Shown piece after piece: positions 12,488 through 24,684 of a DNA stretch of 64,000 bases (position 1 is the stretch's first letter; each line of letters opens with the position of its first letter). A model generated the notes under the pieces. The model had not been told where the DNA came from and ran no database searches. It was given only the letters and a program-made list of their open reading frames with translations. Where the stretch lies: assembly GCA_036429605.1 (NCBI GenBank), contig JAVFKD010000015.1, forward strand, positions 2,689,421-2,753,420, written 5' to 3'. A program made the position numbers and the translations under genes. Source of the stretch: Cladobotryum mycophilum (Eukaryota > Ascomycota > Sordariomycetes > Hypocreales > Hypocreaceae).

Positions 12488-14040
12488 GATGCCGCTTTCT
12501 GTCTACTATTTGGCGCACATAGAATTGGACTATGTCGCCGTTGCCAGATCATTCAGCCAGTGAGTATGTATGTCACAATGCGACGAAGCTTGAGGTTACT
12601 GTGTCATCGTCGGCTGGATTAATAAGCCCGATGTTTTGCCGCCTATCAATGTCATTATCGGCTTATCTACTTCGTAGTAGGCGTGCCATGACGCCATCAT
12701 TCTCTCTCTCTCATCAGGTACTACAAGTTCATTTGGAAAGGAACGATTTGAAACGCATCAACAAGGCAGCACTGCGGAAGCAAGTTGACCGACAAACTGA
12801 AATTCTGTCACAAATTTTCAGCAAAATTTTTTACGCCAAGTGGCTTTTTGTTTGTTGTGCTGCAGCGGCAGGGAAGCTCGAACACAGCCATTTGACACGA
12901 CTATCGATAAGGATGTTGATTGGCGAATGGGTGAACGCTTGGCCGACGTGCCAGATCACAGAAACTCGTTCGGCGAAGTCGGCTTTACCCAAGGCATGGC
13001 ACGAGGCACTCTTTGGGATAACGGTGGCAAAAGATGGGCAACGCAAGCAATGAGGTGTTTACTGCTGTTGAGACCCCTCTGCCATCATTCATCAGCGGCG
13101 GGACGGTCGCAGGTTAGTTGACTCATCTGGATCTGTGTTGGCAGTGGGCACACACTAAAGTAGCCTCTTCCCGAGACACCCACGTACCCCTGCATAGTGA
13201 GTAAAATGAAGGGAAGAAACAAGCTTCAGACATGACCGGAATCACAAGTTACGAGAAGTACGAGTTCTTTGAATTTGTAAGAAGAAAAGCAAAAAAAGGA
13301 AACAAACAAAAGGAGGGGAAGCATAACCTCGGCAGCAATCCTCCCTTGAATGGTGAAGTTTCATTTGCAGGAACTAAAAGTAATCACCAGACCAAATGAC
13401 GGTGTTGTTATTGGATACGTCGTTCTACTGACGATGATTCTGTAGCAGCCCGCTGAGTGGGCAAGCTAAGGAACCATCCGATCGTTCAAGTTGAGAGCAA
13501 AACAAACGGCTTCTAGAGTGCCTGTACCAGCGTCTCCAAAGATTCCAGGGGCAAATTTCCCAAAGCAAGGGCCCCCAAAAAGGCCCCATCTGTCTACTGC
13601 AACGCCGTCAACGGGCCCCAGTGTCAACGGCGCTTCGGAGACGGAAACCCGGCCTCGGCTGAGCAGGAACAAAACGAACCTCTCAGGCGATGCCAACAAA
13701 CTGACCACACTGACCAGGTTCTGGTCTTGCTACTACTGCTGCAGTCCGTACCTCCACCCTGCTCCGTCAATCAGCCACTCTTACTAACATGAGGTATCAT
13801 CATTATATCGTACAGCGCATGCACTGCTGCACCACGCAATGCTGGTCTAGGCTTCTCGATCCAGGAACAGATTGACGCAGAGTGGAAAAAGGAACTATGC
13901 CTACAAGGCAGGCCCCTTTTGGGTAGCCGATGACTGGCACCTCACCGAAATCGTACGACTATAGGTACAAATGATAGGCATTGGGTAGATAGATTTGTCG
14001 GCTGCCGTCTCACCGCTACTACAACATGCTCTTCGTCCTT

Positions 14041-14064
14041 GTCTGTCTGTCTGTCTGTCTGTCT
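14041..14064. repeat. (GTCT)n microsatellite
   Basis: Six GTCT units in non-coding DNA. The same motif recurs, longer, about 1 kb downstream. Confidence 0.9.
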
Positions 14065-15034
14065 TTGTGTGTGTATGTATGTACAAGTGCAGGTCTGCAA
14101 TATTACTTGGAGAGGCAAAGTGCACACAGACTGCAATGGTACTCCACTGGCAGCACACACCTCTACCATAGCTTGGGTTGTCTTTCTGCAGCAAGGTAGG
14201 TAGTAGAAGGCATAATTTGGGTTAGTGGTTTGCTGAAGGGGGCGTGTGTGAGTGGACAGATCCATTACCAGTGAAGCTGCCGTTCGCCTCACTCATGGAT
14301 CCTGGTGGTGGGTCGGCCGGCCCCCAGAATCAAGCAAGCTCCAAGGGCTTCCAGGGCCCTCACATGGGGTGGATAAGTGACGGAGGCAGTCTGCGCAATG
14401 AACGAATCAAAACTGGCACTACTCGAACCAGTCGACCACGACAGCAAGATGGCGGCGGCGGCAGTGCTCGACGTTCGGTGAGATATTCCGGGCCTTCAAG
14501 TCAATCGGATGAAACGCAGCACTGGGACGCAGAACCCAATGCCAATATTGTTCCATAGGATGATGAATGGGTTTTGGGGTCATCCCGTGTGTGGCCCGCA
14601 AAAAAAGAAAAGAAAGAACCCCTGGAGCTCCATGGCTGGAATGCGAGATTGGGGAACGGTATGGTGGTGGTGCCATGCATTGGAACCGACGAGCCCGCCT
14701 TTGCTGTGCGACACCCTTGGCCTGCGACAGAGCCTCCTCCTCGCACTGACTTGAGCGACGCGCTGCCACCCTTCCACGCGATTCTTTTGCTGTTCCCCAA
14801 GACTGCTTTTCTTCTTCCTCATTACTCTTAGGCATCAGTAATAGCAAAAGATTTGCCAAGCAATGCAGTTAGTGCAAGATGCCTGGTTGTATTCCTGGAT
14901 TTAGCGTGGCTGCCTGTTTTTCTAGGACTGCCTTGCGGAATCTGTTGACTTGATGCTCCCTACACCGACGCACTGTACATGTAAACAGACACAATACTGT
15001 ATGTGGTGTGCGTGTGCGTGTGCGTGCGTGCGTG

Positions 15035-15036
<2 letters not shown>

Positions 15037-15093
<57 letters not shown>
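15037..15093. repeat. (TCTG)n microsatellite
   Basis: About fourteen perfect TCTG units, preceded by a GTGCGT-rich stretch; probably length-polymorphic. Confidence 0.95.
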
Positions 15094-16440
15094 AGACCTA
15101 CCTACAGAGACAACAGAGAGTAAGAGTCACAGTTGCGGCAGAACGATCTGTCCAACGGGGCCACCAACGCATGGCGGCGGAGTCCGATGCCAACATCAAC
15201 CACCGGGATGATAGCGAAGCCCTTCCGGTGAGTTTTATTGCAGGCAGTGAGTGAGTGAGTGCAGAGAGCGAGTGAATCACTTTGTCCCGAAAGCCCATTC
15301 CTTTCCTGACACACGGCGTCTTGTGGTGGCATCGAGATCGGCTTGGGTACTAACATGGTCTACCAATCCGATACCTCTTTTTATAGGTACATTCATATCG
15401 TGCCGTCTCGTATACTGCAAGTACAAAATGGGTAGTGCAGGCTGCAGAGTGCAGCATCTTTGCTGGCTGACACAACCGGCTCGCATCCCCGGCCACGTCC
15501 ACCCTCCACCCACCATGCACGGGTTGTTTAATATTCTTCTTTGTATGTGCCGATGTTGATGAGACCGATTGGCGGGTGGTTAGCAGCCCGTGTTTTGATC
15601 GTACCGTAACTAAGGTATGTATTCCTTACCTACATACGTATAGTACTTACATACAGGCCATGTATTTCTTACAGCATGTCATGATGGCTAGTAGCAAGAA
15701 ACAGGTAGATTTGAGAGCGATGGAGATGGATACTTGTGCAAGTATGTTCTATTAGTGAAATTCGTGCTATTGATGGAGGTACATCATCACATCACAGTGT
15801 TGGCAAATTGGCGCTCAGCAGTCGGGCGTCGAACGGGACAGGGGTTTTGGGGGCTGCGGTAACGGGTGCGTCCCGGTAGCTAGAGGTCCAGCAGTGTCCA
15901 GTGTGTTAGAGGGTGTCTACAGTGAGCGAGACCTGAACCCGCGCGTCTCAGATTGAACATTTTTAGTGCCTTTGGGTCGCTAAAGATGGCAAGAAGACGA
16001 AGAAGAAAAAGCCCATCCAAGGATCCATGGATTCCGTGTTTATTGCTAGTGTCGGGTGTCTTTGGGATTCGATTTGCGTCGCACAAAAAAAACACGTATC
16101 AGGCAGACTGGGTTTAATTACTAGGTAGGTACTTGGGAAAACGACGGACTCGCCCTCGACCGGAACTCTGATGGGCAAGTTCAAAGCTTCGTCATGCTGG
16201 CGTGTCCCCCAGGACGGCACAGGGGAACATGTGATGAACCATGATCTGTAATCAGAGCATCTTGACTGGATGGATCCATGGCCTCTTCTTCATTACAGGG
16301 CACGATACAGACAATAAGATATGTTTCGAATTTGGCTCTCTTTAGCGTAGGACTTCCCGGGGAAACGTGTCGCTCGCCGTGGATTCCGAACGCAACGAAA
16401 CGCAAATCATCTCATCTTTGTCCCCGGGCTTGCAATGAAT

Positions 16441-16470
16441 GTGCCAGTGCCAGTGCCAGTGCCAGTGCCA
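16441..16470. repeat. (GTGCCA)n short tandem repeat
   Basis: About five GTGCCA units, the last one imperfect, in the gene-free region. Confidence 0.9.
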
Positions 16471-17986
16471 ATGCCAGCAGCCAGTACCAGGTACACGGGA
16501 ATACGTACTCCATACGGTACGTCAGGTAGGGGGGTTAATCACGATCCATGGATCAATCAATCAAGCAAGCACGATGAATTGCCGATAAGGTGGCAGGAAC
16601 AGCAAGTAAGTGGCAGGAGGAGGAGCATGAGATCCACCCAATACCCAGTAGACTACGTACCTTCCTTGCTTCCCCAAGTCTAATCCCCCATGAAACTTTC
16701 GTGTGTATGTTCCTTCTTTCGGGTTCTCCATCCTTGAATACGGCGATGCCAATTCAAACACACACGCTCACATATCCATTGATTGCATCTACTCCACACA
16801 TACGGCATCCACCCCAAAACACACTCGCACCATTTGTACTCGCTCTCACTGGGGACTGGACTGGTTGACTAGCAAACGCACAACGCACAACAACACACAC
16901 TGGCACAGCCCCACTGGCGACTGCCAACCTATTGCCTGATTGCCCAATCCCCAGCACTGCTGCACCGCGACCTCCATGGCCTGCCCAGTGACAGCACCAG
17001 GCAGCCCATGCTAGGCTCAGAAATGCACTGTACATATGTACACTTGATGCATCACCACCTATGGCGTGGATCTTTCTTTCCCCACTCCCACTCCCACTCC
17101 CTCTCCCAAACCCAGCCAGCCCAGCTCCCACGCCTTTCCCACTGGGGCCGAAGCCCATACCTACTTGGTATTGCTGTGCTGTGTGCATTGCTGTGTGCAC
17201 CAGCAGAGCGCCAGCTACTCTACTTTGCTAAGGGGGAGTGGAATGGGTGGAATTCGACCACCACATGCATCTTGCCCATCTTGGCAGCCCAACCCAATTT
17301 TATGGCACGAGACATCTGTGCTGGTTGGCCCCCGTTTGGCCCTGGCTGCCTTTACGCAGACAGGTACGGCACAGTTGAACTACTAGGTATTGGTGCGGAA
17401 ATCTGATGGATCAATGGATGGGTGGATGGGCTCTTCTCCCACACACACACACACACATCTTACCTTGCGTTTGCAATTTATACGGGTGCAGGTACATGCA
17501 TGCACTGCACCGCAAATGCACACTCTTCCCTACCTTACCTTACTTCACCCTACCAGGCTCTGCTCCACGCAACCTACTCCCTGTCTGTCCGTCTTTGTCT
17601 CAGCAAGCTTATATAGATAGCTATAAACGGACACACCATACCACACCATCCTACACCACACTACACACCACACACGCATACCCTACCTAACCTTACATAC
17701 ATATATACCTACATCTTGGTCCTTTTTCCCCCCTACCATCCTATACTCTGTCAATCATAACTTCATTCATTACCGGAAATACTTTATCTGTCCTTGATCC
17801 CCTTTTCACTTCTACATAATCTTTTACTTCAACAATCACTGCCACTATCATTCATTAACTGCCTACTTATACGAATCACTGCTTCACCCGACCCTGACCC
17901 TGACCCTAGCTCTACTTAAGTCTCTTTGTCCGCGCCAAACCACCGCCTACACAGCCTACCCTCCTCAGGGCCAACACCAACCCGCC

Positions 17987-19725
17987 ATGTCCTCCATGAA
18001 CCAACAAAGTAACAGCTCGATCGAACAGCTTGAGTTTCAGCTTCAACTACAAGATGAGCAAGTGAAGCGTGCTCAACTTAAGCACTACCTTTCTACACAC
18101 CTCAAGCCCAGCGCTGCGCAACATGATCCGGCACTCCCCGGTGGTACTGCTCTCCAGCGAAACGGATCCAACATGGGCATGACAGCAACGCCCTCCATCA
18201 TGGCCCAGGTAGGTCTTTATTTCCAAGCGCTTCCCTATACCAGCCTTTCTTATGCTGACATTCGCAATAGGGCCAAAATGCCATGGCTTCTCAACGAAGG
18301 GTCTTGTCCCAGCAGCTAGCCCCATCATCTATGCATCGTACTGTGTCAAACCGATCGGAGCCCGGCCTCTTTTACCCACAAGCCATGTCTATCAACATTT
18401 CAATGGACAACATGTCTGCCTCCCAAGACAGGCGCCTATCAAGTGTCTCGGAAAACATTGCCATCTCCCCTGATGTTGGCCTCAACCCAGCAGTCTACCT
18501 TACCTACCTTGCATCGACGGGGACAGACTTGTCTCCGAATGACATCTCCAACAGTCATGGACCGTCAGCTCCGCCATCAATGATATCAGCTTCATCAGCA
18601 GCTGACATTGCTGTCCCAATGACTCGCGAAAACAGCTATCTCGGCAATCCTTCCTCTGTCGGCATGACGAGACTCGCTTCATGTAGATCACAAGGTGTCC
18701 CTGAAGGATACACTAGCCATGGTTCAATGGCTCATCTAGACACAGAGGATTCTGACTGGAAGGGCAATAACCCTGATATAGACCTTTTCGCTATCGGCAC
18801 CAGTCTTTCTCCTCTGGCAGCTCGACGCCACTCGTCCCTTGCTTCAAACTCTAACTTCCTTGGTCTGCCTACTTCAGTAAAGATGGAGAGGTCTGAATCA
18901 AGTACTAGTGCCATCAGCATGAAGTCGACCGCTTCTCAGCGACGTGCCAAGGAGGCCCGCGAGCGAATCCTCCAGAATGGCAAAGCCCCCATTGCCCCAA
19001 AGCCCCAAATGGACTTTGAGAACAAGAGCAGCTTGGCAAGGGCCGGCAACAAGTCGACTACAAGCAAGTCTAGATACCAGCGACCTAAACACCCCAAGGT
19101 TCACTGCGATCAATGCAGCGACCACCCCGACGGTTTCCGGGGCGATCATGAACTTCGACGCCACATCAACGCAAAGCATGAGGGCGTTGTGAAGAAATTT
19201 GTTTGCCGCGACCCTGCTCGCGTTGGCATTCATTCCAAACTCGAACTGGTCTATCCCCTTGTCAAATGCAAGGCTTGCGTCTCAGGAAAGCACTATGGTG
19301 CGTACTACAACGCAGCGGCACATCTACGCCGTACACACTTTCGGCAGAAGGCTTCTCGTGGAAAGAACAAGGCATCGGTTGATGATAAGCGTGGTGGGAA
19401 GGGAGGTGGTGATTGGCCACCAATGTCTGAGCTCAAACTATGGTTCGAGGAGATTCGTGTCCAAGTTCCCCAATCTGGCTCCGTCTTTACGGACACTGGA
19501 TTCATGAATGATGGTGTCCCGGCCATTGATACAGATGGCCTTGGCCTCATGACTGGAAACCCGGCTGGCGTGAGCTTTTCCAACGATTTTGACCTGTCTT
19601 TCGCACAAGCTCTTTCCAACTCTCCTATTGATGATCCGCTGACCTCCCCCTTGTCAACTGGCTCTGCATCGTTGTGGCATGATTTTAGCCCGTCTACGGA
19701 ATGGTGGTATGATGCCGGGCTTTGA
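17987..19725 (+). CDS. C2H2 zinc-finger transcription regulator
   Basis: Exon 1 (17987..18208, 74 codons) joins in phase to exon 2 (18271..19725) across a 62-nt intron (GTAGGT..GCAATAG), giving 558 aa. The N-terminal two thirds are Ser-rich and low in structure, with a basic stretch QRRAKEARERIL. The finger region lies at about 345-435: HCDQCSDHPDGFRGDHELRR with HINAKH forms a C2H2 finger, and a second Cys/His cluster follows (KCKAC ... GAYYNAAAHLRRTHF). This pairing is typical of a fungus-specific C2H2 family. After it comes DWPPMSELKLWFEE and an acidic tail. Downstream of the TGA, coding-like sequence continues to about 19853 in two other frames, so the true C-terminus may be longer. The target genes cannot be told from the sequence. 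Confidence 0.85.
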
Positions 19726-19853
19726 CAATGATCGCTTCCTCAGCGACCTTGGTGACGCCGCATGTTTCAATTTTAGTCATCAACTCAGCGTTTTTGGATG
19801 ACTTGATGGGCTATGGAAACCCAAATACCGATTCTAGTCCTTCTGGCTTTTGA

Positions 19854-21074
19854 ACACTGTTCAGTTTTCGATTATTGTCATTACTCCTCCCCGACTGATC
19901 ATACTTCATTGATATTATCCCTCCAAAAAAAAAATTTGAAATGTTCTTGAAAATCATTGAGAAAAAAATACACTTGGGACAAAGATCAAATCGGAGGTAG
20001 AAAGGATGATTGCTCAGTTTATGGAAAATTCCTTTTCAATTTATACTACCAAGGCGCTGCCACTGTCGAGTCCAACTCGATGTTGAGGTTCGCCGCTACA
20101 CTGGCTCTTCAGACCATTTCAATTTTCTTGGGTCACATTTATTTTATTGTCTTCTTTCTTGCACATACATTTTTGTCACGATTTTTGTTTTATTGCTTTT
20201 TACATCATGAATAGTTGCGAAATGTTGGGGATACGTTTTGGTCCTTGACCACAAGCACCTTGGCAAAACTCCCGGACAAACGGGAAGCCCCCGGGCATGG
20301 AGGCCTTCTTCACGTTCTTCACCAAATCGATCGATAGTGCTTCGGTCGTGTGCGCTTCCAATGGATTATAAAACTTGTACTTAGGGCGGGAAAGAGATGG
20401 ATGATTTTTGTATGATGCGATTTTGTACAATTGGGATTGGAATTTGAGAGATACCTGGAACCTTTGGCCTTTTTTTTTGATGGAATGATTCGAATTTTAT
20501 TCGGACGGGATTATTATAATGAGATACGGGTATGGGTTTATATGGACTATGGGATACGAGACTGTAACGATAGGAATGGAACGACAAAGGTTTTCTGGGT
20601 ATTGGCGAGCGAAACGCACTGCGTCGCGATAGATTTTTAGAACAAGGCGGGAGTTGTACGTATTATTATGATGTATATGCAGATATTTGAATAGTTTTTA
20701 TCTTTTCTTATTCTGACGAGCTTGGTTTCTCTAAGTGCTGTTTGTGTTTCTTATATGAATGGTTTGATGGCTAATGCCTTGATCTTGAGGATGTTAGTGT
20801 TGAAGAAAGTAAGCTCTAAGCTCTATACTTGTCAAGATGCATAGATTATCAGCTGGCTCAATTTCTCGACATTCTTTTTCCATCATCATCCAACTTTTAT
20901 GATGTATCCATCTCGTGCCTTTCTATTAGTGAAGCATGATTTGCGGTTTTAGATGAATTATTTTCTCTTCTTTTTTCATTTTTCCTTGTCCATCGTAACA
21001 CGAAAAGAGAGCATTGAGGCGGCCTCAACTATGAAAGGCTGCCACTACTTCATTATTCACACCAACGCGCAAAC
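19854..21074. other. Intergenic, AT-rich
   Basis: No gene seen. It holds the 3' region of the C2H2 gene and the upstream region of the membrane-protein gene, with T-rich stretches and no repeats of note. Confidence 0.5.
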
Positions 21075-21962
21075 ATGACGGACAGTCGAACCGAAAATCG
21101 CGACTTTTTATCCCATCGGTTCGCTCTCGTGAGAGACTTTGCGGCAAGTCTTTGTCCTACGGCACGGGAACGGGATCGGGGGATAGGCCATGGCATCGCT
21201 GCGACGGTGTATCTCTTGGTGGCGATTCTGGTTAATCACATTCGCCGGGTTTTGACGCCCTGGATGGGCCAGTTTATGTGGCACCATGCTATCGAGAACA
21301 TGAAGTTTGCGCGGTCGTCGCCGCATTATTTCCTTGAGGAGTCGCTGGGGAGGTGTAGCGCGTGGGGGGTTGGGGAGTGGGCGTGTTGGTGTTACGCGAT
21401 TGAGTTTGTGTGGAGGGTTGTGAGGGGACGGGTGCTGGGCAGGGAGAGGGATGTGAGCTCGGAGAAGGGAGAGGAGTCTGGTGGGAGAGTTGAAGAGATG
21501 AAGATGGATGTGTATCGCGTGGTGTATCTGGTTGTTTGTTTGGCTGCGGCGGAGAGAGCGTACGTCGAGACGTGCTGGGTTGCCGCGCACTTTTACGCAT
21601 ACACTCGTCTTATCCTCAGTCCCAACGCCTTTGACGTTCTTTTCCTCAAGAGCCTGCTTCTCCAACATCGGTATCAGGCTATACTGCAATGCAGTCTACT
21701 CCTTCGGTGGCTACGCGCATCTTTCCTACCCAACATGACGGCATCAGCGAGGACGGTACCGTCTTTCATCGCGGCGGGCTTATTTCATTATGCGGTATGG
21801 GGAGGGACGGCGTATCTGGTGCGATATTCGAATAAGTACTTTTTGGCGTTGCAGATGAGTGATATGTTGGTGACGTTTGGATGGATGGTGATGGCTGTTG
21901 TGGGGTTTGTGGTGATGGAGTTGGGAGAATATCTACGGAGGTTGCGTGCGGTCGGCCAGTAA
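21075..21962 (+). CDS. Multi-pass membrane protein, unknown function
   Basis: Single-exon, 295 aa. I do not recognise a family. Hydrophobic segments suggest several membrane passes: about residues 43-55 (IAATVYLLVAILV), 155-165 (VVYLVVCLAAA), 225-260 around FIAAGLFHYAVWGG, and 268-285 (MLVTFGWMVMAVVGFVVM). A charged, soluble loop (RERDVSSEKGEESGG) separates the first and middle segments. The start is the first Met of the frame, preceded by a CA-rich leader. The GC-rich third positions support real coding. A transporter-like or TLC/DUF-type role cannot be separated by eye. Confidence 0.65.
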   Translation: MTDSRTENRDFLSHRFALVRDFAASLCPTARERDRGIGHGIAATVYLLVAILVNHIRRVLTPWMGQFMWHHAIENMKFARSSPHYFLEESLGRCSAWGVGEWACWCYAIEFVWRVVRGRVLGRERDVSSEKGEESGGRVEEMKMDVYRVVYLVVCLAAAERAYVETCWVAAHFYAYTRLILSPNAFDVLFLKSLLLQHRYQAILQCSLLLRWLRASFLPNMTASARTVPSFIAAGLFHYAVWGGTAYLVRYSNKYFLALQMSDMLVTFGWMVMAVVGFVVMELGEYLRRLRAVGQ

Positions 21963-22196
21963 ATCTTGGTTGGTCTCTATTGTAAATATATAGACAATGA
22001 ATTGTATAAATGTTCTATGCGGTATGCAGCCCCAAGGTTTGGGGCTCCAGTCCAGATGTGTCAACTCAAGACTGCATTCCTCCTGATGCTTCATTCATCA
22101 AGATAATTGGGTATCAATCACTCCCCTCCATAGAGCAGGAAATTCTCCAGACTGCTCCCTCTTGCAGTATGCTCGTTCTCCAAGTAGACGGCGCAT

Positions 22197-22801
22197 TCAC
22201 GATCTCTTCACATTATCCGTCCACTCCCTGGCACCCTTCACACCCTGATGCCCCCTCCTAAACAACTTCCTCTCCCACTCGTCCAACCCCCTCAGAAACT
22301 CCTCTCCCTGCCCTCCCATCCCAACTTCCTCCGCCTTCCTCGCGTGCAACCCCACATCCCCACCTCTCACCACAAACGTCCTCCTCAGCACCGCGCCCAC
22401 CTCCCGCTCGTCAAAGAGGTCTAGCATGCGCACCCCGACGCCGTAAAAGTGCGGGCTTTGGTCGCGCAGCGCGACGGCCCGCGGGTCGGCCTTCAGAGCG
22501 GCGAGGACCTGTTCGGAGAGGCAGGGCGGGAGGTTGAGCGTGAGGGGCGCCTTGGAGTCTTCACCTGCGGAGGCGAGGGCGAGCATTTCGGCGAGCCAGA
22601 GGGGAGGGAGAGCTGGGAGCCAGGCTTGAGGCCGTTGGAGTTGTCGAGGTGGCCTAGATAGGGGACATCGAGTTCGAATTGACAGGGGACTTTCTGCGAT
22701 GCAGGGTTAGAATGGTACTAATGCATGGAAGATTTGAAAAAGGGGGGTTGAATATATACCTCCCCGTCTGTTAGGATTGCATCAACATCATAGTAAGACA
22801 T
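22197..22801 (-). CDS. psf3: GINS complex subunit Psf3, with an apparent 1-nt frameshift
   Basis: Exon 1 (22760..22801) encodes MSYYDVDAILTDGE; a 66-nt intron (22694..22759, GTATAT..CATCGCAG) follows; exon 2 continues KVPCQFELDVPYLGHLD, a characteristic Psf3 N-terminus. The C-terminal part (SPHFYGVGVRML ... VVRGGDVGLHARKAEE) is also typical. GINS (Sld5-Psf1-Psf2-Psf3) activates the Mcm2-7 helicase at replication origins, and Psf3 is essential in yeast. The frame changes near 22601-22604, where the coding strand has CCCC; one more C restores SLPLWLAEM and the whole protein of about 185 aa. No GT..AG pair fits the spot. An assembly error is more likely than a true null in an essential gene. It is transcribed divergently from SOD2. 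Confidence 0.85.
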
Positions 22802-23742
22802 TTTGAGGCATCATGGTGGTCCTTTGTTTAGAGAGAGAGAGAGGAGAGAGTATATAGCTTGGACAGACTTTCCAAGGTTGGGCTGTGGTGGGGTTGAAGA
22901 TTGCTGGAGACAAGCTCTGGAGCGCGTTTGATGGCGCGCCAGTGGATGAAATTGCTGACTAACGGTGCATGAGAAACGGCTGGCTTATGAAAATGAAACG
23001 TAATATGCCGAGTTATAATCTTGTGTAAATGCAATTCCGAACGGATATTCGTAAAACGATTCTCGGATTAGGAGTTTCGAGTGCGGATACAAGTGAATAC
23101 GGCTGATGTCGTTATATTGTTGGACTACAGTTTGGAGTTGGAGCACATGTGATTCACCTACAGCGGCAGGTTCCGAACTTGAAAGACTACTAGGTAGTTG
23201 GGACGAATAATTATGTGTAGTACAAGAGCAGTATGCTGTGCATGGAAATTAATCAAAATCTATAGACACTTAGTAGAGATTAATGAAGTAAAAAAATAAA
23301 ATAAAAAGCCATCTCGGGTAGATATAGATATATCTCATCACGTCAAGTCTGTTAAGTGCTCGAGACCCTGAGTGACAAGACTGATCGGCCACAGCGTACG
23401 CCACATCTACGCCACAGCCACCCCTCCAGGTTCCAATTAGCTTCCCCTCCATTGGCTGGCGCCCACCAAGAAAAGTGACGTGACGACGGGATGCGCTCAT
23501 CAGCTCGAGCTCGGATTGCCGAGCTCCATTTTCTCGAATCGTGCTCTTTTTTGACATCATCCACCACCTCATCCGACTCGGTACTATTGGTAAGCCAACT
23601 CCTTGAACACCCTCTTGGAAGATATATGACATCTCTCCCACGATTACCCTCATTCATCGATCCCAATTGAGCTATCATACTATCGCAAACACTCTGTTTT
23701 ACTCGAACCCGAGCTTACCCGTCATAGCTATATCACGACAAA
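22802..23742. promoter_or_regulatory. Divergent intergenic region between PSF3 and SOD2
   Basis: No gene. It holds the promoters of both neighbours: a GA-rich patch next to the PSF3 start (22831-22850) and a CT/CA-rich leader before the SOD2 start. No specific factor site is claimed. Confidence 0.5.
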
Positions 23743-24570
23743 ATGGCCTCCTCACTCTTGCGCACAACACCCCTCCTCCGCGCTGGCCTCCGCGCCGGTG
23801 CTGCTAAGCCCATCGCCGCCATGGCTACAACCAGCTTCGTCCGCGGCAAGGCCACCCTCCCCGACCTCCAGTGTAAGTCCCTCTGCCCCGCATCCATCAT
23901 CTCCGAACGGAACTGACAATGCCCTCTTAGACGACTACGGCGCCCTCGAGCCTTACATCTCCGGCAAGATCATGGAGCTCCACCACTCCAAGCACCACCA
24001 GACATACGTCAACGGCTTCAACGCTGCGACCGAAGCCCTTGCTGAGGCTACTGCCAAGGGCGACCCCAAGGCCGCCGCCTCGCAGGCTCCTCTCCTCAAC
24101 TTCCATGGTGGCGGCCATGTAAACCACTCTCTCTTCTGGGAGAACCTGGCTCCTAACGGAAAGGGCGGTGGTGGTGAGCCCGAGGGCAAGCTCCTGGTGC
24201 GTTTTTACCCCTGAACTATTTTATTGCTTTCAACCTTGGTAGCCTAGACCGCTAACAGTTTTACTTTTAGACTGCCATCAACGAAGACTTTGGCTCCTTC
24301 GAGAACCTCAAGAAGCAGACCAACGCCGCCCTCGCGGACATCCAGGGCTCCGGCTGGGCCTGGCTCGTCAAGGACAAGACCTCTGGCACCCTCGGCCTCG
24401 TCACTCGCGCCAACCAGGACCCCGTCATCGGCAACTTTGAGCCCCTCCTCGGAATTGACGCCTGGGAGCACGCCTACTACCTTCAGTACGAGAACCGCAA
24501 GGCCGAGTACTTTTCTGCCATCTGGGAGGTTGTCAACTGGGGAACTGTCTCCAAGCGATTTGAGAAATAG
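23743..24570 (+). CDS. sod2: Mitochondrial Mn superoxide dismutase
   Basis: Three exons, 23743..23872, 23931..24196 and 24271..24570, with introns of 58 and 74 nt; product 231 aa. The N-terminus (MASSLLRTTPLLRAGLRAG) is Arg/Ser/Leu-rich with no acidic residues, as in a mitochondrial presequence. The mature part starts near ATLPDLQYDYGALEPYISG. Metal ligands are visible as His in MELHHSKHHQTY, His in GGGHVNHSLFW, and Asp and His in the signature DAWEHAYY. The enzyme dismutates superoxide in the matrix. The tail EVVNWGTVSKRFEK is nearly unique and reappears, decayed, 1.6 kb downstream. Splice sites are canonical and all phases agree. Confidence 0.97.
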
Positions 24571-24684
24571 ATGGGAAGAGTCACATGACGATGAGTAAAA
24601 TGGAATAAACAGTGTACATTGTAGTAGGTCGATTTGAATGTACTATGATTGAGTACTAGACTACCTTATCATGATCCCATTCCA

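Larger units (their letters stand above)
12488..17986. other. 5.5-kb gene-free region upstream of the C2H2 regulator
   Basis: No open frame here looks like a gene. It contains two CTGT-type microsatellites, a CCAGTG repeat, a CA repeat at about 17441-17456, many TACCTACAT/GGTAGG-type words, and a CT/CA-rich block from about 17060 to 17980 running up to the start codon. The last kilobase is likely the promoter and 5' leader of the gene at 17987. Confidence 0.5.

Noticed and set aside
14419..14859. 146-codon minus-strand open frame
   Set aside because: Overlapped by several equally long frames on both strands in GC-rich sequence, with no motif or homologue recalled.
17885..17915. CTGACCCTGACCCTGACCC, resembling degenerate telomere repeats
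   Set aside because: Only three units and not TTAGGG-type; simple repeat in the CT-rich leader of the C2H2 gene.
19703..19790. A 70-nt intron (GTATGA..TTTTAG) at the end of the C2H2 gene
   Set aside because: Removing it does not restore a frame into the downstream FLDDLMGYG segment, and the removed part itself looks coding.
21108..21689. 193-codon minus-strand frame opposite the membrane protein
   Set aside because: Antisense shadow of the 21075..21962 gene; composition dominated by Pro/His/Arg as expected from reversed codons.
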